Made by a program: the position numbers and the translations under genes
Assembly: GCA_903921605.1 (NCBI GenBank)
Contig: CAIXQV010000655.1
Location: 1-10,218 of the forward strand
DNA from: an uncultured Planctomycetaceae bacterium
GTDB taxonomy: Bacteria > Planctomycetota > Planctomycetia > Planctomycetales > Planctomycetaceae
DNA length: 10,218 nt
Direction of reading: 5' to 3'
Shown: positions 1 through 8,500 of the stretch, piece by piece
Numbering within the stretch: the first letter of the stretch is position 1
Layout: every line of letters starts with the position of its first letter
Notes under the pieces: model-generated
What the model saw: only the letters and a program-made list of their open reading frames with translations
Told to the model about the DNA's origin: nothing
Databases searched by the model: none

Positions 1-673
1 CTGTCAGCAGCACCATGACTTTGCTTTTTGAGTTGGTATCACGCAGGCGATCGGCCGCGAGGGCCAGGCCGTCGCCGATCGCGGTCGCCAGTTCTTCCTG
101 CATGGATTCTGCATTCAGGATTCTTCCCTGTCTGTCGCGAACAGGTTTGGGGATCTGCAGACTGTCAATGATGTCAACCAGTGCGCCGTGGTCGAGAGTT
201 AGCGGACACTTACTGTCAGCGAAACCGCCAAAGGCAACGACACCAATGAGGTCGTCTTTTCGCCCTGCCAGTTTGCCGTCATCGGAACCGATCGCAAAAT
301 CGGTGATCACGTGCTTTACGGCTTCAAGGCGGTTGACGTTCTGGCCGTTAAGTTCGAAGTCGAGTGCCTCCATGGAACCGGAGACATCCAGGACAATCTC
401 GATGGCAATGCCGTCGCCGGACATTCGGGATTCAGACTTCCCGGCCTGAGGTCTGGCCAGAGCGATCGTCAGGAGAACCAATCCCGCACCGTAAAACCAC
501 GGCAAGGTTCGGCGGATTCGCTGCATCCATGTCACTGGCAGAGATTTAAATGTCGCGATGCTGGAGAAGAGAACTGTCGACTTATTGCGAGTTCGCAGGG
601 ACAGGCCGACCAGCACGACGACCATCGGCAGGAGAAGCAGGCAGGCTAAGGAATGAAAACGAAAGGAATCCAT
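1..673 (-). CDS. BatA-like von Willebrand factor A membrane protein, N-terminal part (3' end outside window)
   Basis: Reading leftward from the ATG at 673-671, the frame stays open to the edge and gives 224 residues. Residues about 7-26 and 59-75 are hydrophobic, probably two membrane segments, with a short basic stretch (QRIRR) before the second and ALARPQ after it. This is the usual start of the aerotolerance BatA family. A VWA domain follows: residues 96-100 read DVSGS, the DxSxS metal-ion-dependent adhesion site (MIDAS), and T197 in LATAIGDGLA is the likely MIDAS threonine. The visible part ends in VMVLLT, with a G as the first base of the next codon, which fits the usual VLLTDG strand. 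Family knowledge: such proteins sit in the inner membrane beside MoxR ATPases and DUF58 proteins and are thought to aid envelope protein assembly or stress tolerance. Here the upstream gene is an unrelated DUF1559 gene, so any moxR/DUF58 partners would have to lie to the left. An in-frame TGA lies shortly upstream and no other ATG intervenes, so the start is firm. The exact Bat subtype is uncertain because the C-terminus is missing. Confidence 0.88.
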   Translation of the reverse strand, partial: MDSFRFHSLACLLLLPMVVVLVGLSLRTRNKSTVLFSSIATFKSLPVTWMQRIRRTLPWFYGAGLVLLTIALARPQAGKSESRMSGDGIAIEIVLDVSGSMEALDFELNGQNVNRLEAVKHVITDFAIGSDDGKLAGRKDDLIGVVAFGGFADSKCPLTLDHGALVDIIDSLQIPKPVRDRQGRILNAESMQEELATAIGDGLALAADRLRDTNSKSKVMVLLT

Positions 674-679
674 GCCCTC

Positions 680-708
680 AGCATAACATCAGAGGACTCA
701 GTTTTCAA
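680..708 (-). promoter_or_regulatory. Predicted sigma-70-like promoter of the VWA gene
   Basis: On the minus strand TTGAAA (708-703) lies 17 bases before TATGCT (685-680), and TGT directly before the -10 box makes an extended -10 element. The match is 5/6 to TTGACA and 4/6 to TATAAT with ideal spacing. The six bases GAGGGC separate the -10 box from the ATG at 673, so a start site 7 bases below the box would fall on the A of the start codon. The site lies downstream of the DUF1559 terminator, where a promoter for an independent VWA unit is expected. This is a consensus match only; the sigma factor preferences of the host are unknown. Confidence 0.5.
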
Positions 709-748
709 AATGCGAGCGAGCAATGTGATGTGTCGGAAATGTGGAAAC

Positions 749-786
749 AAAAAAACCGTCTGGCCCTGATGAAAGCCAGACGGTTT
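749..786 (-). terminator. Intrinsic terminator of the DUF1559 gene
   Basis: A perfect 12-bp inverted repeat (753-764 AAACCGTCTGGC pairs with 775-786 GCCAGACGGTTT) encloses a 10-base loop. On the minus strand the stem is followed by a run of T (positions 755-749), the standard stem plus U-tract signal. It begins 31 bases after the DUF1559 stop codon. The A residues on the left flank serve as the U-tract only for leftward transcription; the right flank has no T-run beyond the stem, so it is directional. Confidence 0.9.
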
Positions 787-816
787 AGGAAAGTCTCAGG
801 TGACGTCTTCTGAGGA

Positions 817-1968
817 TCAGAATTCGTTTCCACCCATTGGAGCTTCAGGAAGCCAAAGGTTGATTGTTCGTGGACGAGCTGCACCTGAAGTAATCAGTCG
901 TGTGTAGACGTCGCGTGAGATGTTTTCAGTGATTGTTCTAACCGTACCATCACAGAACGCGGCAACGATGATCCCAATATGGCGGCTGTTTGGAGTTGGA
1001 GCAGCACCATCAATACCGTTCTTTTCCTGATTGATAAAGCGGTTCCCTGAGATTCCCACGCCGCTCGGAACCGTGAACGGGATACTCGTTAGATTCCCAT
1101 ATGTCCCAGGTGTGCCACTATCAACACCAAAGAAAAAGCCACAACTACGGAGTGATGGATCTGCAAATGAGTTGCCACCCCCACCCGTGGCAATGTTCTT
1201 TCCAGCGTTCACATTTTCCGTGAAAAGTATTACGTTGGAGGCACCGTCATAGATGCGGCCAATGTTTGCACTGGACGGATCTGTAATGTCAGTCGCAGAT
1301 GGTGCGCCCGTTCCGGAGTAAGGTGAGCTAAGGCAGTCGATCTTTACTCCAAACACGCCAAGTTCCTTGCACAGCTCTGCATTTGCAGTTGCGGAAGCAG
1401 TACCACCACCCCAAGCCAACGGTTCAAACGCCCAACCATGACCGAAACCGGCCGGGGCACCTGGTGCAGGCGTGAGCAATGGGTCTATGTTCCCGTCTCC
1501 AACTCCGCAATTCGCGACGTAAGAAAGACCACCATCCACTCCAACGGATGTGTCGTCATTTGGGCACGCCAGAACCGGGATAGACTTTGTTGACATCGCG
1601 TTGAGACTGAACGCAGCACCGAAGTTCCAGCGTTCGTAAATCGCCTGTTGATCCAGCTGAGGAAGAATATCAACAACCCAGCTATGTGATGGACGAATGA
1701 TCAAATTTGCGGTCGGATCGTTATTAGCATAAGTTCCGTATGGAGGCAGAATCCCTCGGCGGGTTTCTGCAAAGCTGATCGCCGCAAGGGCGAGATTCTT
1801 GAGGTTGTTCTGGCACTGAGTTCTTCGGCCAGCTTCACGGGCCTGCTGAATGGCAGGAAGGATCAGGGCCATCAGAGTTGCGATAATGGAGATGACCACC
1901 AACAACTCGATCAGGGTGAATCCGCGTCGAGATGTCTTCGACAGGATGAGTGAACGACGCGTTTGCAT
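817..1968 (-). CDS. DUF1559 prepilin-like protein with H-X9-DG domain
   Basis: This 383-residue protein begins MQTRRS and carries GFTLIE at residues 16-21, the type IV prepilin/pseudopilin motif with cleavage expected after G16 and methylation of F17. A hydrophobic helix covers about residues 17-41, followed by the QQAREAGRRTQCQNNLKNLALA stretch typical of DUF1559 (also called SBP_bac_10). Further family marks are CPNDD at 135-139, DGASNVILFTEN at 241-252, and near the C-terminus H330 followed by exactly nine residues and DG at 340-341 (the H-X9-DG processing-associated motif). The length is normal for the family. Family knowledge: these proteins exist in dozens to hundreds of copies in Planctomycetes, are presumed to be exported and processed by prepilin peptidase, and have no established function. 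An in-frame ATG at 2046 would add 26 residues, but the ATG at 1968 is preferred because it has a Shine-Dalgarno sequence and gives a normal short basic leader. The gene ends with its own terminator, so it appears to be monocistronic. Confidence 0.93.
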   Translation of the reverse strand: MQTRRSLILSKTSRRGFTLIELLVVISIIATLMALILPAIQQAREAGRRTQCQNNLKNLALAAISFAETRRGILPPYGTYANNDPTANLIIRPSHSWVVDILPQLDQQAIYERWNFGAAFSLNAMSTKSIPVLACPNDDTSVGVDGGLSYVANCGVGDGNIDPLLTPAPGAPAGFGHGWAFEPLAWGGGTASATANAELCKELGVFGVKIDCLSSPYSGTGAPSATDITDPSSANIGRIYDGASNVILFTENVNAGKNIATGGGGNSFADPSLRSCGFFFGVDSGTPGTYGNLTSIPFTVPSGVGISGNRFINQEKNGIDGAAPTPNSRHIGIIVAAFCDGTVRTITENISRDVYTRLITSGAARPRTINLWLPEAPMGGNEF

Positions 1969-1976
1969 GAGCTTGA

Positions 1977-1981
1977 CTCCC
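1977..1981 (-). promoter_or_regulatory. Ribosome binding site that decides the DUF1559 start
   Basis: GGGAG on the minus strand lies 8 bases before the ATG at 1968. It supports that start over the in-frame ATG at 2046, which would put an unusual Cys-rich extension (CCC near its start) before the prepilin leader. Confidence 0.65.
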
Positions 1982-2016
1982 GAAAAGCGAGACTTAGAAA
2001 GGCACGGAGTGAATTC

Positions 2017-2046
2017 AAAATAACGAACACAGCAGCAGTCGGGCAA
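2017..2046 (-). promoter_or_regulatory. Weak candidate promoter for the DUF1559 gene
   Basis: On the minus strand TTGCCC (2046-2041) and TATTTT (2022-2017) are separated by 18 bases. This is a 4/6 match in each box and would place transcription start near 2010, giving a leader of about 40 bases that contains the GGGAG site. It is offered as the best match found in the intergenic region, not as a firm call. Confidence 0.22.
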
Positions 2047-2416
2047 GGCAACAATCTGGGGACCGTCCTGTCCGTCAGGTGAATCTTCCGACCCTTAACA
2101 CCGATCTGCGAGGCATTGATGTGATTCAAAACGCAGCAGATACCACCTGTCGATATCTGTAACGCAAATACCGTGGCACATCCGCAAAAATTTCCTGAAC
2201 ACTTCAAAACTTTGCGAAAACCACGTTTCTGGCGATATTTCCCTGCTTTGGACCATACACCGAGACCCCTCGGTACGCAACCAAAGACTGTCGCAAAACG
2301 CAGCGAGGAGCCGAGGCTGCATCGTTCTGCAACACCTGAAACGGCTTGATGTTTCCTTCTGAATTGACAGCAGCCACCATCTTTCAAGCCGGAGCGAGAA
2401 CCGAAATCAGTTCTGT

Positions 2417-2455
2417 CCTTGCCAAACAGCATAAAAACATGCTCTTTTTGCAAGG
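2417..2455. other. Imperfect intergenic hairpin
   Basis: CCTTGC (2417-2422) pairs with GCAAGG (2450-2455). A 1x1 mismatch, three A-T pairs and a small internal loop follow, then AGCAT (2428-2432) pairs with ATGCT (2439-2443) around the 6-base loop AAAAAC. Neither strand has a T-run after the stem, so it is not a standard terminator. It lies 28 bases beyond the terminator of the giant gene in the direction of transcription and about 450 bases upstream of the DUF1559 start. It could be a processing or protein-binding site, a backup stop structure, or chance. Confidence 0.4.
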
Positions 2456-2482
2456 AGAGTACTTTCCCGCTTGAGCCCAATG

Positions 2483-2514
2483 AAAAACGACCGGCCGAAA
2501 ATTCAGCCGGTCGT
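2483..2514 (-). terminator. Intrinsic terminator of the giant surface-protein gene
   Basis: The 9-bp perfect inverted repeat ACGACCGGC (2487-2495) and GCCGGTCGT (2506-2514) encloses a 10-base loop. For leftward transcription the stem is followed by TTTTT (2487-2483, one base shared with the stem). It starts 33 bases after the TAA of the giant gene. The other side carries CCTG and then six T (2519-2524), so the element could also act weakly for rightward transcription, but no plus-strand gene precedes it. Confidence 0.87.
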
Positions 2515-2547
2515 CCTGTTTTTTAACCGCGTTTGAGGCAACCCCGA

Positions 2548-5500
2548 TTACTGCTGGTCTTTCGACTTTCGGGCTTTGGAAACAACCGCTCCCAGAGCCA
2601 TCCCTGCCATCAGCAGGTCCAGTGCTCGGTTTTCACTTTCAGACTTTGAGTTCTCTGCCGACACGACCGGAGTTTTGACCGTTGGCAATGAAACCGGGAA
2701 AACCTGAGTCGAGGCTTCATCCATGTTAAAGCTGGCCCATTCTCCCATGACATCATCGATGCCAGCAATGTCGTCCACGATCACTGACTGCTCAGTCATC
2801 GGTTCCAGCGTCACTGACATCGGATCGATCTGCACAACGGTTCCTGCCGGAGTGGCTGTAATGCTGCGAACAATGTCATCGGACCAGAAGCCTGCACTGG
2901 CATCAAACACAGTTGGAGTCGTCGCGGCCAATGCTATCTCGGTGACATCCGTCGGGACTGCTTCGTTCGTCTGTGCGAAGAACAGTTGCGGCTGGCTCCA
3001 CGGAAGCCCGTTGCCATTGACATCCAGTCCGCGAATCCACCAGCGGTAGGTTCCGGAAGAGAATGATGCTGGAGACGTAAATGTTCTTCCGGTAATTCCC
3101 GTCTGGTTCAACACGACGGGCTGATCAGGATCTGAAATTCGCTTGACGATGATTTCATAGCTGAATGCTCCGGTACCACCAGACCAGTTGAATGTTCGCG
3201 TGCCATTGAAGTTGCCGAACGAATTTGTGAGGATCGGAGCAACCCCGACACCAACCGTGATAGTAAAGTCCGCCGGTCCGCTCCACTGAGAAATGTTGCC
3301 GTCTTTATCGTAGCCACGAACCCAGACTTTGAAGTCACCATTCTCAAGAGGCAATGTTGTCTGATAAGACGTTGTGGTGATCCCCTTGACCCTCAGGACC
3401 TCTTTAGCTCCACTCGTTGCTTTATCAACCCATAGTTCATAGGACACATAGCCGGTCACGCCACTCCACCTGAAAAGTGGCAGATTTGAGGCAATTGAAC
3501 CTCGGGGAGAAAGGATCGATGGAACCGGCACATTAAAGTCAGTACCAGCGCTGTAGCTGGTCGTGAGACCTGAAGGGGCGACAGTCTGAACCCACCAGCG
3601 ATAATTACCAGCAGTCAGTGCGACTGTTGGTGTGTAGCTGATCTCAGCAGAATTGGCCTGCTGCGGAACTCTGACAAAGATCGTCTTCTCAACGCCGGTG
3701 CTGAGATTATCAACCCATAGGTTGTATCCCGAGGCACCGTCGGCGGCCTGCCAGCGAAATGTTGGCGTGGTATCTGTCGAAACCCCGGCAGGGGCGTAAG
3801 TGACCGGTCCAACGCGATAATCCATGACAAAACGGCGAGTAAAGCTCCACAATCCGCCTTCTCCATCCGCAGACAACGGACGAACCCACGCATCGTAGGT
3901 GCCGTTTGGAATCGGAGTCGTCGGAGTGTAACTTGTCGTCGACAGGGAAGGCTCGACAATCAGTTTCGCCTGGCCACCGATCCTGTTCAGCCAGAATTCG
4001 TATCTGGTTGTTCCATCGCCGGAGTCCATGTTGGTCCACGTGAACGTCGGTGTCGTGTCCACCGTAACCGGTCCCGGGGTGGTCATCGCAATTTGTTTGA
4101 TTGTGAGAGTCTGTACGCTGCTCCACGCACCAGCCACACCGTCGATGTCGTAAGCTCGCACCTGCCACTCGAACTTTCCAAGGCCGAGTGAAGTTGTTGG
4201 TTCAAAGGAAGTGTCGGAGATGAACGCTTCACTGACGACTCCCTGTACGACCGTCGGCAGAACGCGTCGAACCTGAAGTTCGTACCGTGAAGAGCCAATG
4301 ACACTTCCCCAACGGAACTTTGGTGTCAGGTCAAAAGTATCTCCTGTTGGAGCAAGCCCGGACATTCCGCCCACAAGGAACCGGTAAGGAGCACTTGGTG
4401 AACTAAAGCTGTTGTTACGGGCCGTCACAATCAGCTCATACTCGCCCATGGCCAGCGGAGTGGTTGGGGTATAGGTCTTCGTTGTCAAAGACACGAGCGG
4501 GAATACCGGAACTCTGCTTGTGCCTGTAATCCTGAAGAGTTCAAGGTCATAGGTCGCAGGGTCTGCAGTCCAGCGGAAAGTCGGTGTCAGGTCCGTTGTG
4601 ACGGGCTTCACACCCGGACGAGCAGCAGCCGGTCGATCGATGACTGGTGTCGTTGGTTTGCCGATGACGATCTCACGGGAGAAGAAGCCGACGTTGCCAA
4701 AGTTGTCCGTCACGCGAAGCATTACTGTGTAGTTTGTCTTCGGTGAAGACGGGTAGGTCCTGCTGGCGGTTGAACCCGTCAGCCGCGGTACAAAGCCGTT
4801 AGTCGCGTTGAAGTCGTAATCCCATTCCCACAGCACGATGATGCCAACCGCGGGGTTTGGGTGTGTCGAACCACGACCATCAAAGGAGACTGGATCACCG
4901 AATGCCGCTGGATTTGGCGTGGCCGTGAAAATGGCAACCGGAGTGTTCACGAGATGCTCAACTGCACCCGCATCGATCGTAATAATACCATCAGAGTTAC
5001 CTTCGATGAGGCGAGGGTTGCCGATGGCATCTTTCTGGGACAGAAGGTTCGAGCCTGGGTAAACCGAATTACTTCCGCCATCAACCGCAGCTCGGCTTGG
5101 GATCAGTGCCCGGAACCCTACACCGTTACTTGCACCACGAGCCAGAGCACTGGTCAATGTGGCGAATGGAGTCGCATCACGGCCAAACTTGTCTGATGTC
5201 AGCAACCCTGCCGTTGTGGCCGTTGTCGACCGACTGTCGAGAACCTGGATAAAGTTGTTCCCCAGAGAGATCACAACACCCATCAAATCGCGATTGATCG
5301 TTGCCCCACTCGCAGGGACTCGTGCGACGGTGACGTTGGCCTCAATAATAGAGTTGCCCAGAGTGCTGGTTCTTGAGCCTTCGCTGGCCAGACCTGCTCC
5401 GCGAGAGGCCGCAGTATTACCGGCGACCGTCACGTTGATCAGGCTGGCTGTTGCTGAGCCTTCATTGAAAATCCCACCACCGCGTGAGATAGCGGTGTTT

Positions 5501-8500
5501 CGTGCGATCGTGGTATTGAGGTAGGTTGTAGTGCCCAGATTGTTGACTGCACCACCTCGTGAACCAGCAATATTGGTGTCGATGGAGGAGCCGAACACAT
5601 TAAGGACCGAGTTTGGAGCGTTGAAGATCCCTCCACCCTGATTGAATGCCTCATTGTCGAGCACGTTGACATTTCGCAGGATGACTGTGCCCTCATTGAA
5701 GATGGCTCCTCCATCGAATGCTTCACCGCCACGAATGGTCAGGTTTTCGAGGGTCAATGTGGCCCGCGGGAAGACATGGAAAATTCGGTCGATGTCGGCA
5801 CCCATGATGATCGTTGCTGCAGCGCTCACCCCGCGGATGGTTGTTGAGCCCTTGATGTCAAGGTCCCCTGTCAGTGCATCATCTTCAAAACGGCCGAGCT
5901 GAGTGAGCACGTATTGTCCGGAACCCAGCTGGATCTCATCGAGGTGCGGAACCTGGTTGCTTTCCATAACACTGGCACGGAGAGAGACGCTGCCGTTAAT
6001 GTCACGACTCAACCTGTCTCCGAGATTTGTGTCAGGGGTATCCGCAACGGTGTTCACAGCTGTACTGGTCACCCAGGTTTCCGTTGCATTGGTCAGCAGT
6101 GCCAGATTTTCCGAGTCGAGAATACCGGAGCCTGAGGCTCGCAGTGTGAGCAAATAGGTCCCGGCCGTCGCTGTATTGGTGGACAGGTTAAGGAGGTACC
6201 TGCTGGCACTGATTCGAGTCATCATGCCAGCGGTCAATGGCACACTGACGCCGTTTCTGGTCAGGCTGAAGTCGGCAATATCAACGCCGGCCACGTCTTC
6301 AGAGAAGTTCAGAGTGACGCCTCCCGCCGACGTGGAACGTGGATCGGGAGTCACCGCCACAAACGCGGCTGTTGGTCGTGCACCTGGGATGCTGGCACCA
6401 GAAGCTCCAGCCCCAGCTCCTCCGGATTCGACCGATGGTACGGGGCCACTCACCGACCCGCCTGAAAATGCACCTGAACCAGCTCCACTTGTGCTCGGGC
6501 TGCTGGCACCGCCTGGAGGGGCGGCTGGTGCATCAATAGACAGTTGGTAACTACGTGTCGTTCCGTAATTGAAAGGCTTGCCATTCGCGGTGAAGCCTGT
6601 GCTCGCGAATTCATCAGACAGGATCTCGATGACATACTCGCGTCCGGCAACAACAGTTGTTGACATCGTGGAACTGCCACCGGGATTCACGGTAACATAG
6701 GCTGGCAACTGGTTCGGAGTCAGAAACTTAGCGACCTCTTCCGTGCGGTTTGTCGCATCAACCTCATAAATCATGTACCGCAGGTTGTCACCAAGGCCGT
6801 CCAGAACATCAAGATTCACATCGAGAGCCCCCGTCCCGGCCGGAGTGAATCGGAAGTAGTCGCGATCACCCTTCACGTTCAGGTTCAGGTTTCCGTCCAC
6901 AGTGCGATCATTAACGACGTTTCCAGCCCCGGCGATACTTCCTAAGTCAAAGGCAGAAACGAAGCCGTTGTTGTCGTCCAGTTCGTCAGCAACGATTGGA
7001 TTCTCGCCGGCTCGAACGTTAAAGATATCTCCGCGAGACAGCGAGTACGGGGTCTGCCCCGTGAATGATCCGGTGTTGATGCCGGTATCCCACTGGTACG
7101 ACCATGGGCTATCCGGGAAAAACTGTCCATCCAGGAAATTGACTTCAGTATAGAAGTTGCTGTAGCCGTCCGTGGAGCTGGACTGTCCAAAGTTATTAAA
7201 GTCGAAGTCCGATTCCACTCGCCACGTTGACGTCCCTGTACCGTCATAACTCCAGTTCACGCCGGGGTCCACAAAATTGTGCGAGCCAGGAACGTCTCCC
7301 ATCCTGTTGTCGATCCGACCGCTCGTTCTTGTCATGTTACGTTTACGAGACCACAAATCGCCAGGCTCCTGATCCCAATGCCCCGGATCATCGAGCGTAA
7401 GGCTGTCGTTTGGGGCCGAGGATGTGGGAGGATTACCGACTCCGTTTCGGGATTTGAACTTCGATTCCCAGTTGTCCTGGTAGGCGAATCCGTTGATCAC
7501 GTCCAGTTGATTTCCCTGATTCCTGCGGAAGGACAGGTCGAAGCGAGACAGCGGATCCCTGACTCCGTTGAAGCCGAATCCTTGCGCCGCATTGAAGCCC
7601 CCAAGCGTCTGGCCAGCTAATCCCGAAGTAAAGCTGTCGAAATAGACGTCAGGGCCAAAGTTACCGTCAAACGAGTTATTCCAGACTTCGGCGTCGATCC
7701 CCGACTGTCCCAGTTCGAAGCCCGCATTTGCCGCGGCCAATGATCCAACGGAATCCAGTGATCCCACGCGAACGACAAGGCCACCCAATGTTCCAGGGAT
7801 CAATTCGGTGTTCGGAGCCCAGTCACTCACCAGTTCCCCAAGGGAATTTCTGGTGCCATTATAGGCCTGCCCGGTTTTGTCCCGCCCCGTGCCGAAGAAA
7901 TCACTGGGGGTGGTTTCAAGCTGAACTCGCGAACGATCCGTCGCGTTCCCGTTGGATTCGATCAGATTGTCCTGAACTCGAAGTTCAATCTGTCCGCCGA
8001 CCGTATCCGTAACTTCAACAGCCAGTACGTCCGCAGACGAACCCTGAAGCTGAGAACCGGCCGCCGCATTGACGACATAAATGCCTTCGTCACCGTTACT
8101 CAGAACATCGTTGTTGATGACATAAACGTAGCTGTTTGAATTCCTGCGGTTCAGAATGTCGATCCCGCGTCCAATGTTTGAAGCCACTCGGCTGTTGCTG
8201 ACCGTCAGCGATGAACGGGCCTGGAAGCCCACATCCTGTCCTCCGCCCGTCACACGTGGCACTTCCAATTGTGAATCTGCAAGATACTCGATGCCATCTC
8301 CAATATTGCCGCTGACAACAGCATTGTTGACTACGACGTTGATGTCGGTCGCTACTTCATCGCCATGTTCGCCATTTCCGGGTTCTCGAAGTGTCGGGAA
8401 TACCGGGTTGCCAGCATCGTGACCAATATCGATTCCGTTGCTTCCGTTGTTCTGGAAGTAATTGCGGTTGGTCTGAATCAGTCGTCGCAAACCCAGTCTG

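Larger units (their letters stand above)
2047..2547. other. Intergenic region between the giant gene and the DUF1559 gene
   Basis: This stretch of about 500 bases holds the terminator of the giant gene at its right end, an imperfect 39-nt hairpin at 2417-2455, and a short hairpin at 2259-2274 (ACCGAG/CTCGGT with a 4-base loop). The 10-base word AAAACGCAGC occurs twice as a direct repeat (2128-2137 and 2295-2304). Open frames here (for example 75 codons at 2322-2095 on the minus strand) show no recognisable domain and give Cys- and Trp-rich products, so I do not call them genes. No RNA family was recognised. Confidence 0.6.

Noticed and set aside
15..649. Plus-strand open frames of 61-144 codons at the left end
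   Set aside because: They lie antisense to the BatA-like VWA gene, whose minus-strand translation shows clear membrane segments and a MIDAS motif. The plus-strand products have no recognisable domain.
1969..2046. In-frame 26-residue extension of the DUF1559 protein from the ATG at 2046
   Set aside because: The extension is Cys-rich and unlike prepilin leaders, and a good ribosome binding site precedes the ATG at 1968.
2259..2274. Short hairpin ACCGAG/CTCGGT as a terminator or operator
   Set aside because: The 6-bp stem with a 4-base loop has no T-run and no clear position relative to a promoter. A palindrome of this size is expected by chance in several hundred bases.
2095..2322. Possible small 75-residue gene on the minus strand
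   Set aside because: No clear ribosome binding site, signal sequence or family pattern was found, and the composition is typical of a chance frame.
1911..2480. Minus-strand open frame of 189 codons across the intergenic region
   Set aside because: It overlaps the conserved prepilin leader of the DUF1559 gene in another frame, runs over the intergenic hairpin, and gives a Cys- and Arg-rich sequence without domain features. It looks like a chance frame.
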